The position numbers were made by a program, and so were the translations under genes. From Phycisphaerae bacterium (GTDB taxonomy: Bacteria > Planctomycetota > Phycisphaerae > SM23-33): a stretch of DNA of 64,000 nucleotides. The stretch spans positions 102,604-166,603 of the forward strand of contig JASLNT010000090.1 in assembly GCA_030745875.1 (NCBI GenBank), written 5' to 3'. The notes beneath the pieces are model-generated. The model made no database searches. It was not told the DNA's origin and saw only the letters and a program-made list of their open reading frames with translations. Positions 24,786 through 34,290 of this stretch are shown piece by piece. Each line of letters opens with the position of its first letter. Position 1 is the first letter of the stretch.

Positions 24786-27050
24786 ATGCTGCGAGAAACT
24801 CGATCCTTTTCAGCTTTGCTGATCGTGCTGTTGGTATTTGTCACAGTCGCCTCGACGGCTTTTGGGCAAGACACTACTGCTGCGGACCCCGCGGCCACTC
24901 CGGCTGATGCTGCGGCGCCGGCCACCGGTGTGGTTCCCGCCGCCGACCGCACTGTCGATCAACTGGCCGCTGAGCAGAAACGCGAAACGCAATGGCGCGA
25001 CATGCTTCACTACATTCAGATGGCGCGCGCCGACCTGGCTAAGAGTTTCGCCGAAGCCATACTCGCCGACGCGAAGCCCGACGAGATATACCGCCATTCG
25101 GTTGAGGTTAGCGGTTCTCAAGTGATCCTCACCCGAGCGCTGGGCGTTAAGAAGCTTCAGCCCATCGTTCAGAAGATCCGCCAGGAGATCGACAAGGGCT
25201 ACCAACTCTTCCGTTCGGACGAGAAGGAAATCCAGCGAATGATCGCCAAGCTCTCGACTGGCAATCTTCGCGCACGCATGCGTGCCTCAACGCGTCTGGG
25301 CCAGAGTGAAGAATACGCTCTGCCGCAGTTGCTCGCCATGCTGGCCGATCCGAAGACTTCGGCCGTGTTGAGACAGAACATCTCGAAGGTCTTGCCCAGG
25401 GGTAAACGGGGCAACGTTCGGGGATTGAGCGAGGCGCTGATCGGGGCCAAAGATGAACGCGTGATCCAGCACGTGGCGGCTGCTCTGGGCGATATCGAAT
25501 ACTCGCACTCTGTTGCGCATCTTAAAGAGGTTTCTCTTCGTAAGGATATTACCGATGCGACCCGCAAGATCGTAGTGGCCGCCCTCGTGCGTTGCAGCGA
25601 CGGCGACCGGAGCGTTTTAAAGAAATCGCTGGCGGAACTCTACTACAAGACGGCGTTGAAGTATTACTATCGCCATGATTCAGTCCTGCCCGACGAACGA
25701 TTCACCACAGCCAACGTATGGTACTTTAAATCCGGAGTGCTGACCTACACCACCGTACCTAGAGAGATATTCTGCGACATCTACGCTATGCGTATGGCCA
25801 GAAAAACTCTCCAGGCCGACAAGACATATTCACCCGCCGTTTCGCTCTGGTTGGGAGCCTACCTCAGGCGTGAAGCGCAGTTGCCCCAGGGCGCTGTGGA
25901 TCCGCTGGTGGCTGAAGGTCAGGCCAAGGCGGGCGACTACACGCGTGCGGCAGGCAGCGATTACGCACAGCAGGTTCTGGCGAGATCTCTTCGAGACGGC
26001 GACACAGCCGTTGCGCTGGGAGCTATCGCCGCACTGCGTGATGTCGCAGGAGCCAAGAACCTTCCCAAGATCATCGACGCCGGTTCGGTCCAACCGCTGG
26101 TGGCGGCGATGTCGTATCCGGATCGCAGAGTAAGGTTCCTGGCCGCTGAGGTCCTGGCCCATGCTCTTCCAGTGGAATCGTTCCCCGGATACCAGGTTGT
26201 GATGCCCGTCCTGTCGGACGCTCTGAGAGAGGGCGGTTCGCAACGCGTACTTCTGGTCGCTGAAGGCAAGGATCTCAACGTCATCACCGATGCGATGAGA
26301 GGCGCCAGCTATAGCGTTATATCGTCCGGTAATCCGCTGGTGGCAATCAAAGGCGCACGAGAGGCCGGCGGCGTCGACCTGGTGATTATCTCCCAGAGCA
26401 ACCTGGTCGACAGGACGTTGTCTTTGATTCGGAGCGATCCAAGCATGGGGCCCACACCTGTGATAGTTCTTGGAGCAGGCAGTAAGCTTGCGGCGCTTGC
26501 CAAGGCTGATGGAAAGATGATTCTAGTCACGCCCGGAAAGGATGCGGCTCCGATAATCGCCGCACTGCCCCAGGCTGCGAAGTTGACCGCCGGAACACCC
26601 CTGACGCCCGAAGAAGCCTCTGACTGGTCAGTTCGGGCCTCCAAAGCCATTCGCCTGCTGGGCCTGACGGGCAACAAAGTCTACAATATCGCACAGACTG
26701 AACCGGTCCTGATCACCGTTCTCGCCGACAAGCGAATTGCAGTAACGGTTGCCGCCGCCAACTCCCTTGCCATTTTGCCCGGTCCCAAAGCACAGCAGGC
26801 CATTGCCTCCCTGGCCGACCAGGCTGACGGAGCCATCGAAGTTCGCGTACCGGCGTACGCCGCACTTGCTGAATCAGTGAGACGCTTTGGAAATCTACTG
26901 ACCAAGACCCAAAGCCAGGCCATCGTCGATGTCGTTAATTCGAAAATCGACGTGTCGGTTCGCAAAGCCGCCGCCGGCGCATTGGGCGCCCTGAACCTGC
27001 CCAGCGATCTGGCCAGCCCCTTGATCATGCAGTCAGGCGGAATTGACTGA
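24786..27050 (+). CDS. Exported HEAT-repeat protein with receiver-like domain
   Basis: The 754 residues start at the ATG after AGGAG, giving a signal peptide that ends near residue 28 (STAFGQD). An Ala/Pro-rich linker follows, then a helical region with HEAT-type repeats near 150-270 (RARMRASTRLGQ, AAALGDIEYSH), 390-480 and again 600-740. Between them, residues 485-600 read like a response-regulator receiver fold: RVLLVAEGKDLNVITDAM, then VDLVIISQ where the phospho-Asp would be replaced, then TPVIVLGAG. A receiver-like fold in an exported protein cannot be phosphorylated in the usual way, so it is probably a binding module. The promoter is perfect and a terminator follows, so the gene is monocistronic and likely abundant. 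Confidence 0.82.
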   Translation: MLRETRSFSALLIVLLVFVTVASTAFGQDTTAADPAATPADAAAPATGVVPAADRTVDQLAAEQKRETQWRDMLHYIQMARADLAKSFAEAILADAKPDEIYRHSVEVSGSQVILTRALGVKKLQPIVQKIRQEIDKGYQLFRSDEKEIQRMIAKLSTGNLRARMRASTRLGQSEEYALPQLLAMLADPKTSAVLRQNISKVLPRGKRGNVRGLSEALIGAKDERVIQHVAAALGDIEYSHSVAHLKEVSLRKDITDATRKIVVAALVRCSDGDRSVLKKSLAELYYKTALKYYYRHDSVLPDERFTTANVWYFKSGVLTYTTVPREIFCDIYAMRMARKTLQADKTYSPAVSLWLGAYLRREAQLPQGAVDPLVAEGQAKAGDYTRAAGSDYAQQVLARSLRDGDTAVALGAIAALRDVAGAKNLPKIIDAGSVQPLVAAMSYPDRRVRFLAAEVLAHALPVESFPGYQVVMPVLSDALREGGSQRVLLVAEGKDLNVITDAMRGASYSVISSGNPLVAIKGAREAGGVDLVIISQSNLVDRTLSLIRSDPSMGPTPVIVLGAGSKLAALAKADGKMILVTPGKDAAPIIAALPQAAKLTAGTPLTPEEASDWSVRASKAIRLLGLTGNKVYNIAQTEPVLITVLADKRIAVTVAAANSLAILPGPKAQQAIASLADQADGAIEVRVPAYAALAESVRRFGNLLTKTQSQAIVDVVNSKIDVSVRKAAAGALGALNLPSDLASPLIMQSGGID

Positions 27051-27075
27051 ACACGGGCTACTGTATCAAACATCG

Positions 27076-27114
27076 CCGACCGTCACGATCTCCCGTGACG
27101 GTCGGTTTCTTTTT
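27076..27114 (+). terminator. Rho-independent terminator of the HEAT-repeat gene
   Basis: A perfect 12-base stem (CCGACCGTCACG with its complement) encloses a six-base loop and is followed by TTTCTTTTT. It starts 25 bases after the stop codon. Confidence 0.9.
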
Positions 27115-27170
27115 AGGGGGCGCCTCAAACGCGCACTACTGTGAAAACGATGATGGTTGAAGCGACGGAT

Positions 27171-27198
27171 TTGCCATCTGCGGATTGTATCTTACAGT
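27171..27198 (+). promoter_or_regulatory. Likely promoter of the HD-GYP gene
   Basis: TTGCCA (five of six), a 16-base spacer and TACAGT (four of six) place transcription start near 27205, shortly before the possible start codons of the HD-GYP gene. Confidence 0.45.
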
Positions 27199-27242
27199 AT
27201 CTTTAGAGGCATCGGGTTGGGCAGCAGGGTTTCCTATAGCGT

Positions 27243-28217
27243 ATGTCGGCGAAGACATGCGCTAGCTTATACTTATGCTTCGACATGCAAAGGAGCAATG
27301 GGTGGATTGCATGCCTGTCGAGAGAGAGAGCGAACGTGAATAAGATCGCGTTCAAGGAGGAGTTCTTGGCCGATTTATCCCAAAATAATCGAGGCGTCGG
27401 TGTCCCCGTAGGCGAATGTTGGAACGAATGGCACAGTTTCAGTGCAGCTTTGCTTGCTGTTGCCGTCTGTGCGACCATTCTTGTCAGTCACGGATGGCAA
27501 ACAACGTCGCTGGTGATGGGCGGTATCGTCATTGTGGTCGTAGGCCTCATGCTCTTAAGAATTCGCTGGTCGCTGGACACGTTGTCCAGACATTCTGAGG
27601 GGCTGTCAGAGTCCGCCGCAATCGCCGAGGAGCACTATATCGACGTGCTGCTGCGGATAGTCCAATCTGTTGAGGCTCGAGACAAGTATTCGATCGGGCA
27701 CAGCGAGAGGGTCGGGATGCTTGCCAAGAACATGGGCGAATTCATGGGGCTTTCGAATCATGAGGTCCGTCAACTGGAAGTCGCCGGGAAACTGCACGAT
27801 ATCGGAATGGTTGCGATTCCGGAACATATAATAGTCGGCAGGGCGAAAATGGGCACCGAGGGATTTCGCACCGTCAAGACTCACTCGCGGATTGGATTTG
27901 ATGTGCTCGAACCGCTTCAGAGTATCTCGGCGGCGTTGGATGCGGCGAGATACCATCACGAGCGCATGAACGGAACGGGGTATCCCGAGGGGCTTCGCGA
28001 CGAGAATATCCCGCTCAGCGCCCGCATAGTGGGCGCGGCGGACGCCTATGACGCGATGACGCACGATCGCCCACATAGGCTGGCGCTGTCGTCATTTGCA
28101 GCGGTGCAGGAACTGCGCCGGTGTTCGCCTGCGGGATATGATCCTGACTGCGTTAACGCATTGGCTGAATGCCTGAACTTCCCCGTTCTTGAAGAAGCCG
28201 TGGCCGTTACGGCGTAA
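27243..28217 (+). CDS. Membrane-bound HD-GYP phosphodiesterase
   Basis: The product has up to 324 residues. Two hydrophobic helices (about 65-83 and 88-106) anchor a C-terminal HD-GYP domain: His 153 in SIGHSERVG, His 185-Asp 186 in KLHDIGM, HTHSR-like VKTHSRIG, and HHERMNGTGYPEG carrying the GYP motif. Such enzymes hydrolyse cyclic di-GMP or related dinucleotides; here the domain faces the cytoplasm. All metal and substrate motifs are present, so it should be active. The start is uncertain. The ATG at 27243 lacks a ribosome-binding site, while the GTG at 27336 follows GAGAGAGAG and may be the real start. It is convergent with csrA. Confidence 0.88.
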   Translation: MSAKTCASLYLCFDMQRSNGWIACLSRERANVNKIAFKEEFLADLSQNNRGVGVPVGECWNEWHSFSAALLAVAVCATILVSHGWQTTSLVMGGIVIVVVGLMLLRIRWSLDTLSRHSEGLSESAAIAEEHYIDVLLRIVQSVEARDKYSIGHSERVGMLAKNMGEFMGLSNHEVRQLEVAGKLHDIGMVAIPEHIIVGRAKMGTEGFRTVKTHSRIGFDVLEPLQSISAALDAARYHHERMNGTGYPEGLRDENIPLSARIVGAADAYDAMTHDRPHRLALSSFAAVQELRRCSPAGYDPDCVNALAECLNFPVLEEAVAVTA

Positions 28218-28264
28218 TCTTTGCTGCCGGATCATCGACAGAGGGGCGGACTGACGGGCTTTGG

Positions 28265-28513
28265 CTAGTCTTGTTTGTCGTCGTTTTGCTCTTTGGGCTC
28301 GCCGGGCTTCCTGGCCAGCGACTTTACGGACCCTCCCTGGCCGCTTGTGTCTGACTGTTTTATAGAGTCGTACACTTCTTTGCGATGTACGGGGACGTGC
28401 GGGGGCGCGCTTATTCCCAGGCGGACTTTCTCGCCCCGAATGTCGACGACGGTTATTTCGATATCGTCGCCTATGATTATGGTTTGATCACGCTGTCTGG
28501 ACAACACCAGCAT
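28265..28513 (-). CDS. csrA: Carbon storage regulator CsrA
   Basis: This small RNA-binding regulator of 82 residues starts MLVLSRQRDQTIIIGDDIEI, the canonical CsrA N-terminus, and continues GEKVRLGISAPPHVPVHRKE with the conserved RNA-contact region. The start is set by GAAGGAG seven bases upstream; an in-frame ATG nine codons earlier has none. Residues 55-82 form a charged, Gln/Lys/Asp-rich tail longer than in E. coli CsrA (61 residues). It stands alone, with no flagellar genes next to it in this window. The upstream HD-GYP gene on the other strand makes motility or biofilm control a plausible theme. Confidence 0.95.
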   Translation of the reverse strand: MLVLSRQRDQTIIIGDDIEITVVDIRGEKVRLGISAPPHVPVHRKEVYDSIKQSDTSGQGGSVKSLARKPGEPKEQNDDKQD

Positions 28514-28746
28514 CCGTGGCTCCTTCCGTGGATTCACCAAGGCGCCGTCACTGCAGTTTGCAGGAGGGTATTTCTCTGATCACAGCAATCCGCCACCGGG
28601 CGTCGGCCCGTTGTGATGCTATCGGCTGTGACACCATGTAATATCGGACATTTGGCGACGAAAGATGAGCTTCCTTTGGTTCCGCAGGCGGACCGATGAG
28701 CTGTCGGACCTTGCTAACCGGGCTTATTTGCGGTAATCTCACCGCC

Positions 28747-29844
28747 ATGAAAGACGACACGAAAAAACTGAAAAACATTGCGGCGCATGAAGATATCAAG
28801 CCTCCGGCGCCTGTCGCCGAGTGGGTCGGCGACAGTGAGACTGGCTTTCTGCGACTCCTGGATCAAACGCTGCTTCCGGAAGAAACCGTCTATGTTGATT
28901 GCAGGGATTCGACCTCGGTTTGGGAGTCGATCCGACGATTGGCGGTGCGCGGCGCCCCGGCGATAGGCGTGGCGGCCGCATACGGGATGGTGGTTGCCGC
29001 ACAGGGCGCGCCGGAAAAGGACTTTCTCGCCAGCCTCAACGCAGCGGGGCAGTATCTGATATCGTCGCGACCGACGGCGGTGAATCTTGAATGGGCGGTC
29101 AATCGCGTGATGGCGAGGGCGGGTGAATCCGCCGACGCTCTTCCTGCAGAAATCCGCCGAATCCTGCTCGATGAGGCTCGGGCGATCCACGCCGAAGACG
29201 AGGCGATGTGTCTGTCAATCGGACTGGCGGCTGCGCCTTTGATTCAGCAGTCCAGCGGGGTGTTGACCCACTGCAACGCCGGAGCCCTCGCCACCGGAGG
29301 GATCGGAACTGCGACCGCGGGCATGTATGTCGCGCATGCTTCAGGGCACTCGTTTACTGTCTATTGCGACGAGACCCGCCCGCTTCTTCAGGGCAGCCGT
29401 TTGACCGCATGGGAATTGAATCGCGCCGGGATCGACGCGGTGGTCATCACCGACAACATGGCCGCCCAGGTAATGCGCGAAGGGCGTATCGACATGGTTA
29501 TCACCGGAGCCGATCGGATCGCCGCAAACGGCGACGCGGCAAACAAGATCGGAACCTACGGCGTTGCGATCCTCGCCAGGCATCACGGTATTCCATTTTA
29601 CGTGGCCGCTCCTTACAGCACGTTTGATCTGGACCTGCCGTCTGGTGATGCGATACCTATCGAACTGCGGGGCTCCGAGGAGATCATCGAAGGATTCGGG
29701 CGTCGAACCGCTCCACGCGATATCGAAACGTACAGCCCCGCGTTCGACGTTACTCCAGCCGATTTGATCACGGCGATAATCACCGACCGTGGAGTGATAG
29801 AACCGGTGGGCGCCGACAACGTCCGCAGGATTATTGTCGGATGA
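28747..29844 (+). CDS. mtnA: Methylthioribose-1-phosphate isomerase MtnA
   Basis: This is a methionine-salvage enzyme converting 5-methylthioribose 1-phosphate to methylthioribulose 1-phosphate. The family motifs are all present over 365 residues: VRGAPAIGVAAAYG, RPTAVNLEWAV, LTHCNAGALATGGIGTA with the catalytic Cys, DETRPLLQGSRLTAWEL, and GADRIAANGDAANKIGTY with the catalytic Asp. The start at 28747 is chosen because the family begins close to the EDIKPPAPV segment; an in-frame ATG at 28696 has an AGGCGG and is an alternative. No other salvage gene is adjacent. Confidence 0.94.
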   Translation: MKDDTKKLKNIAAHEDIKPPAPVAEWVGDSETGFLRLLDQTLLPEETVYVDCRDSTSVWESIRRLAVRGAPAIGVAAAYGMVVAAQGAPEKDFLASLNAAGQYLISSRPTAVNLEWAVNRVMARAGESADALPAEIRRILLDEARAIHAEDEAMCLSIGLAAAPLIQQSSGVLTHCNAGALATGGIGTATAGMYVAHASGHSFTVYCDETRPLLQGSRLTAWELNRAGIDAVVITDNMAAQVMREGRIDMVITGADRIAANGDAANKIGTYGVAILARHHGIPFYVAAPYSTFDLDLPSGDAIPIELRGSEEIIEGFGRRTAPRDIETYSPAFDVTPADLITAIITDRGVIEPVGADNVRRIIVG

Positions 29845-29923
29845 TTCTGTTTTCTGATGGGTTTGCCCCTGCGTCGGGCCTAAGATGAAAAAAACCGTGT
29901 TCTTAACGCAAAGGAGTTTCTAA

Positions 29924-30424
29924 ATGGCGACTAACGATAATCTGCAGGCTGCGTTCGCTGGCGAAAGTCAGGCTAACCGCAAGTATCTGGCTTTCGCCAA
30001 GAAGGCCGATCAGGATGGTTTCTCCCAAGTGGCCAAACTGTTTCGCGCTGCGGCCGAAGCCGAGACCGTTCACGCGCACATGCACCTTCGCGTTCTGGCG
30101 GGTGTCCAGGAGACAACGGCTAACCTTGAAGCGGCCGTCTCCGGTGAGGCACACGAATTCCAGAGCATGTATCCGGAGTTCCTGGCCGAGGCCGAAAGCG
30201 AAGGCAACCAGGCTGCGATAGTTGGTTTCAAGAATGCGATGGCGGTTGAAGAGATCCATCACGGTCTTTACCTGCAGGCTCTCGAGTCTGTCAACGCCGG
30301 ACAGGACCTTGTCACCGATTCGGTCTGGGTCTGCCAAATATGCGGTAACACCGTTGTAGGCGACTGCCCCGATCAGTGCGGTGTCTGCAACGCGTCCAAA
30401 GAAAGTTTCGTTGAGATAAACTGA
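29924..30424 (+). CDS. rbr: Rubrerythrin
   Basis: This is a 166-residue non-haem di-iron peroxidase that removes hydrogen peroxide in anaerobes and microaerophiles. The ferritin-like four-helix part has the ligand motifs FAGESQANRKY, AEAETVHAHMH and AVEEIHHGLY. The C-terminal rubredoxin-like knuckle is VCQICGNTVVGDCPDQCGVC, whose second half (CPDQCGVC) departs from the usual CPVC form. AAAGGAG lies just before the start. The reductase gene follows 25 bases downstream and probably supplies electrons. Confidence 0.95.
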   Translation: MATNDNLQAAFAGESQANRKYLAFAKKADQDGFSQVAKLFRAAAEAETVHAHMHLRVLAGVQETTANLEAAVSGEAHEFQSMYPEFLAEAESEGNQAAIVGFKNAMAVEEIHHGLYLQALESVNAGQDLVTDSVWVCQICGNTVVGDCPDQCGVCNASKESFVEIN

Positions 30425-30449
30425 TCGTCCGATCGACAGGACCATCGCT

Positions 30450-31946
30450 ATGACTGCAGGTAGTGCGGAATTGTGGCGATGTTCGGTGTGCGGGTACGTT
30501 CATCACGGTTCGACCGGTCCGGATTGTTGTCCGGTTTGCGGGGCTGGGCCAGGTGATTTTACGCCGCATACCGAGCAACTCGCCGCTCGGCCGGCGGACG
30601 TTGGCAAGTGGCGGTGCTTGAACTGCAACTACATCCACGACGGACCCGAAGCGCCCGAAATATGCCCGGTTTGCGCCGCGGCCAGGGATCGGTTCGAGGC
30701 GATCGCTGAGGAGTCTCAAACCGCCGGGGAGGGAAGCTTCGCCGGCAGGCTGGTGGTGATAGGCGCTGGTATAGCGGGAATATCGGCCATTGAGGCGTTC
30801 AGGAACAGCACGTCCGGAGGTACGGTGACGCTTGTTTCCAGAGAACCCGATCTTCCATATTACCGCCTCAATCTCACGCGGTATCTGGCGGGGGAGATAC
30901 CCGAAACGGATCTTCCGATCCACCAGTCCGATTGGTATTCTCGGAGGAATATTGACCTGCAGCTTGGCGCCGATGTCGCTGAAATCCGCCTTGAAGAACA
31001 GAGCGTCCGCCTGCGTGACAATACTGTCGTTCCGTACGACAAGTTGATCGTCACGATGGGCGCGCATCCCTTCATGCCCCCAATACCCGGGGCCAGGCGA
31101 GAAGGTCTGATCTCCGTGCGTACGGTCCGCGACGCCAAATGGATACTTGAGTTTCTCCAACCGGGAATGCGGTGTGTCGTGATAGGCGGGGGACTGCTTG
31201 GTCTGGAGACCGCCGGAGCCCTCGCCGCTCGGAATGCGGACGTGACACTGCTGGAAAGCTACGATTGGCTCATGCCGCGCCAGTTGAATAGGCGGGCCGG
31301 TGAGATACTGCAGAGTCATGTGGAGAGACTCGGTGTCGAGGTTCGCAAGAATGCTCGCAGCAAAGATATTCTTGGCGGCGAGCGGGTCGCGGGCGTCGGA
31401 TTGGAGGATGGCGATACGGTTCCCGCGGATCTGGTTATAGTGGCTACGGGCGTTCGCCCCAACAGTCACCTGGCCCGGCGGGTTGGGCTGGTTGTCAACA
31501 AGGGCGTCGTTGTCGACAACCAACTGACCAGTTCGCATCCCGCGGTTTACGCAGCCGGAGACGTCGCCGAGCACCAGGGCGTGCTGTACGGTAATTGGTC
31601 AGCTTCACAGTTTCAGGGCGGTATTGCAGGCATGAACGCCGCCGGCGCCTCCGCACAGTTCGGCGGGATACCGCGCGCAAATACCTTGAAGGTACTCGGG
31701 CTGGATCTGCTCAGTATCGGCCAGTTCGAGCCCGAAGACGGCAGCTTCCAGGTGTTGGAAACCCAACGGGACGCAGCGTATTACAGATTTGTTTTTCGCG
31801 ACGAGCATTTGCTTGGAAGTGTGCTTGTGGGAGATACGTCTCTGGCCGGCCCCGTCAAGACCGCAGTCGAGTCTCGTACGGACTTTTCAAGCAGCCTGCT
31901 CAAAGGCGTATCCGCTCAAGCGTTCATCGACGAATTGTATCGCTGA
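30450..31946 (+). CDS. Double-rubredoxin / FAD NAD(P)H oxidoreductase fusion
   Basis: The 498-residue protein begins with two rubredoxin-like modules: WRCSVCGYVHHG with CCPVCGAGPGDF (residues 9-37), and WRCLNCNYIHDG with ICPVCAAARDRF (54-82). Residues 100-490 form a pyridine-nucleotide-disulfide-type flavoprotein: FAD motif VVIGAGIAGISA at 102, NAD(P)H motif VVIGGGLLGLE at 243, and the second FAD motif VYAAGDVAE. This is the NADH:rubredoxin reductase architecture with its own electron carriers built in. It lies right after rubrerythrin, so electrons likely flow NADH, FAD, rubredoxin, rubrerythrin, peroxide. Convergent with the glucanase gene, with two bases between them. Confidence 0.93.
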   Translation: MTAGSAELWRCSVCGYVHHGSTGPDCCPVCGAGPGDFTPHTEQLAARPADVGKWRCLNCNYIHDGPEAPEICPVCAAARDRFEAIAEESQTAGEGSFAGRLVVIGAGIAGISAIEAFRNSTSGGTVTLVSREPDLPYYRLNLTRYLAGEIPETDLPIHQSDWYSRRNIDLQLGADVAEIRLEEQSVRLRDNTVVPYDKLIVTMGAHPFMPPIPGARREGLISVRTVRDAKWILEFLQPGMRCVVIGGGLLGLETAGALAARNADVTLLESYDWLMPRQLNRRAGEILQSHVERLGVEVRKNARSKDILGGERVAGVGLEDGDTVPADLVIVATGVRPNSHLARRVGLVVNKGVVVDNQLTSSHPAVYAAGDVAEHQGVLYGNWSASQFQGGIAGMNAAGASAQFGGIPRANTLKVLGLDLLSIGQFEPEDGSFQVLETQRDAAYYRFVFRDEHLLGSVLVGDTSLAGPVKTAVESRTDFSSSLLKGVSAQAFIDELYR

Positions 31947-31948
31947 GA

Positions 31949-34171
31949 CTAGGGTTTGGTTGCGTACTGGTTGGGCTTCACGTCCGCCGACACTCCGTCG
32001 GAGAATCGCACGGTTATTTCCTTCTCGGTCATATTCCATGCGACGTGGGTTCGTTTACCGTTGCGCGAAAAAGCAATCGCCGTCGGACAATCCGCAGTTA
32101 CCGTGCGGTCGACCTGACCTAACGCCTGGAGATTTCCGATCCAGTGGTACGTGTTGGGTCTCGCGTGGAGAGGGATGCTCTTGACACCGGCCTCGAATCG
32201 CGCCATGGCCTTGTCGCCGTCATGCAGGGCTTCGTACATCCACAATGTATCGCGCCAATGCTTCCACTTTTTGCTTTGGCGCACGCTAGCCATGTGCTGC
32301 AGATTGCGGCGGACATATTTCGGATAGAGCCCCAGGTAGAGCGATCCTGACTGAATCGGGAGCATTATGATTCCGTGAATGTGTTCCGGTTCGGCGCTGA
32401 ACCATGTGGCGTAGTCGGCTTTTCCGCCCCAGATAAGCGCCGCGCACGACTGAGTATATTTCTTTGGGAAGAATCGGTCATCTACGTCGAACCAATAGGC
32501 GTTTATGGCGGCAAGTTCGTTGGTGTAAAGGTATATGCCCAGGTCCCGGATCTCGCGGTCGCCGGTGGCCTGGCCCCAGAGTATGAGCCCTGTCCAGGCG
32601 TTCATCGCTTCGGACGACGACTCCTGGTTGTTCCCATCGCCGAATTTCGCATTGCCTGAGGCCCAGGAGTGTCCGGCGTACGGGTCGAAGCATCTAAGCC
32701 ACGGAAACAACGGGTCTTTGCGGTTCGGGCTCGCGATATCGCGTATCAGGAGCTTGACCATACCTCCCCAGGCCTTGTCGGCAGCCCAGGCTTTATCCGT
32801 TCGGGCGATCTCCGCCGCGGCGCGAATGAAATATCCGTAGTGGAAATGGTGATCGTTGAGGGATCCAGCCGACCCGTAACTCGGACGTTGTCCGATCATT
32901 GTTCCCCAGAGCTTGTCATAGTAGAAGTAGCGTTCGGTCTTGTCTCCACCCGTCGGCGCGGTGAACCACTTCTCCAGACGCGACTTCAATTCTTTCTGCA
33001 AGGCTGCTGCAGTGTCGGCCTGACCGAGTTGTCGGGCTATTGGAATCATGCTTGATATCACGCCAAGCGTCTTACCGCCCCAGTATGTGTCGGGCGCCTT
33101 CTTGAACGGTCTTGCAGCAGCGTCGGTCAGGTAACCGATCAGGCGTTTGCGATCGTAGGAGCCCTTGTCCGGAAGGGCCGGCAGTACGCCCGGGAAACGC
33201 ATCGAGGTCGTGAAACTGCTCCCGGCTGCGAGTTTCATCGGTCCCCTTACTGATGTGTATCCGATGTCCAGCAGTTTGTGGTTCGTTGCCGTCCACTGGT
33301 GCGGATAGAGGGCGAGAAGCGTCCCGTCGGCGCGACCCTGGTGTGCTTTGGTCTTTAACGTGAAAGTGGTTTCGACACTGCTGGTTGACTGTCGGTATCG
33401 CCAGTTAACCGTCGTATTTGTCACGTGATTATGCGCGTATCGTTCGAACAGCTTCAATGTCTCGGGCTTGGCGTCCGGCAGGATCGCCAGAGAGAAATAA
33501 GATTTGGATCCGTTTTTATTCACGAATTTACGCCCGTCGAGCCCGCTCCAGGTCGACCCGGCCGGTCCGAATAAACCGTAATGACGCCCCCTTGTGGTTA
33601 CCGCGAGCGTTGGCGTTTTTGCGTCGCCGGACCATATTTTAACATTGCCGTCGAAGCTGATCTTTGCGCCTCCACCGGTGAAAACAGCGTAGACAAAAGG
33701 CAGACCGTGTCCGTAGCTGAGTCGCATCGCCCGATCGCCACTTGCCATCAACACGCTCACAGACCAGTCGCCTTCAGAGTCGACGCTGGCGTTTTCAAAC
33801 TCGTCGGCTTGAGAGTGTCCGAGCACCAGTTCGTTCTGGAGCCCGGCCATGATGTGTTTGGCTACTGTGTTTATGCTCGCCCCGGGATATGAAACGCGCA
33901 ATCCCTCCTTGACCGCACGCACAGCCAGAGGGTGCGGGAAGTGGTTTGACGAGTACTGCTCCCACAGCAGTGAACTGGACCAGTCGGTCGTCTGGGGTTT
34001 CCCTTTCATCGAGTCCGTGCGGTAGATTCGCCTCGGTGGGAGTTTCATGCCCTTGGGGGCGGTTGTAGTGTAACCGCCTTTGCCCACACTGACGTTCTGC
34101 GCGCCGCTCGGTGCGGCGGGGGTCAGCGGTATCGATATCAAAATCGCGAGTGAGACGATTGTCTTGTTCAT
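31949..34171 (-). CDS. Exported GH81 endo-1,3-beta-glucanase
   Basis: The product has 740 residues with a signal peptide (residues 1-24) and matches glycoside hydrolase family 81, which cuts beta-1,3-glucans such as laminarin. The catalytic-region motifs are present: SLNDHHFHYGYFIRAAAE near residue 440 and DGNNQESSSEAMNAW near 515, which hold the Asp and Glu residues of the family. An N-terminal beta-sandwich with WSSSLLWEQY and HPLAVRAVKEG is also typical. The start at 34171 has GGGAG seven bases upstream. It is a single gene between terminator-like sequence and the convergent oxidoreductase. Together with the sulfatases it points to use of algal polysaccharides (inference). Confidence 0.92.
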   Translation of the reverse strand: MNKTIVSLAILISIPLTPAAPSGAQNVSVGKGGYTTTAPKGMKLPPRRIYRTDSMKGKPQTTDWSSSLLWEQYSSNHFPHPLAVRAVKEGLRVSYPGASINTVAKHIMAGLQNELVLGHSQADEFENASVDSEGDWSVSVLMASGDRAMRLSYGHGLPFVYAVFTGGGAKISFDGNVKIWSGDAKTPTLAVTTRGRHYGLFGPAGSTWSGLDGRKFVNKNGSKSYFSLAILPDAKPETLKLFERYAHNHVTNTTVNWRYRQSTSSVETTFTLKTKAHQGRADGTLLALYPHQWTATNHKLLDIGYTSVRGPMKLAAGSSFTTSMRFPGVLPALPDKGSYDRKRLIGYLTDAAARPFKKAPDTYWGGKTLGVISSMIPIARQLGQADTAAALQKELKSRLEKWFTAPTGGDKTERYFYYDKLWGTMIGQRPSYGSAGSLNDHHFHYGYFIRAAAEIARTDKAWAADKAWGGMVKLLIRDIASPNRKDPLFPWLRCFDPYAGHSWASGNAKFGDGNNQESSSEAMNAWTGLILWGQATGDREIRDLGIYLYTNELAAINAYWFDVDDRFFPKKYTQSCAALIWGGKADYATWFSAEPEHIHGIIMLPIQSGSLYLGLYPKYVRRNLQHMASVRQSKKWKHWRDTLWMYEALHDGDKAMARFEAGVKSIPLHARPNTYHWIGNLQALGQVDRTVTADCPTAIAFSRNGKRTHVAWNMTEKEITVRFSDGVSADVKPNQYATKP

Positions 34172-34227
34172 AGTACTCCCTGTTGTCAGATGCACATTAT
34201 GCTATGCAAATCCCCCCGCGCATAGAA

Positions 34228-34267
34228 AAGATCCGAAGAATCCCCCCCCGAGGGGTCTTCGGATCTT
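34228..34267 (-). terminator. Terminator after the vWA lipoprotein gene
   Basis: A long inverted repeat (aagatccgaaga and tcttcggatctt, extended by a CCCC/GGGG pair with one bulged base) lies 24 bases after the vWA stop. On the minus strand it is followed by the short T run of TTTTC. It insulates the glucanase gene from read-through. Confidence 0.75.
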
Positions 34268-34290
34268 GACTGGGCGATTTCAGCGACCGA

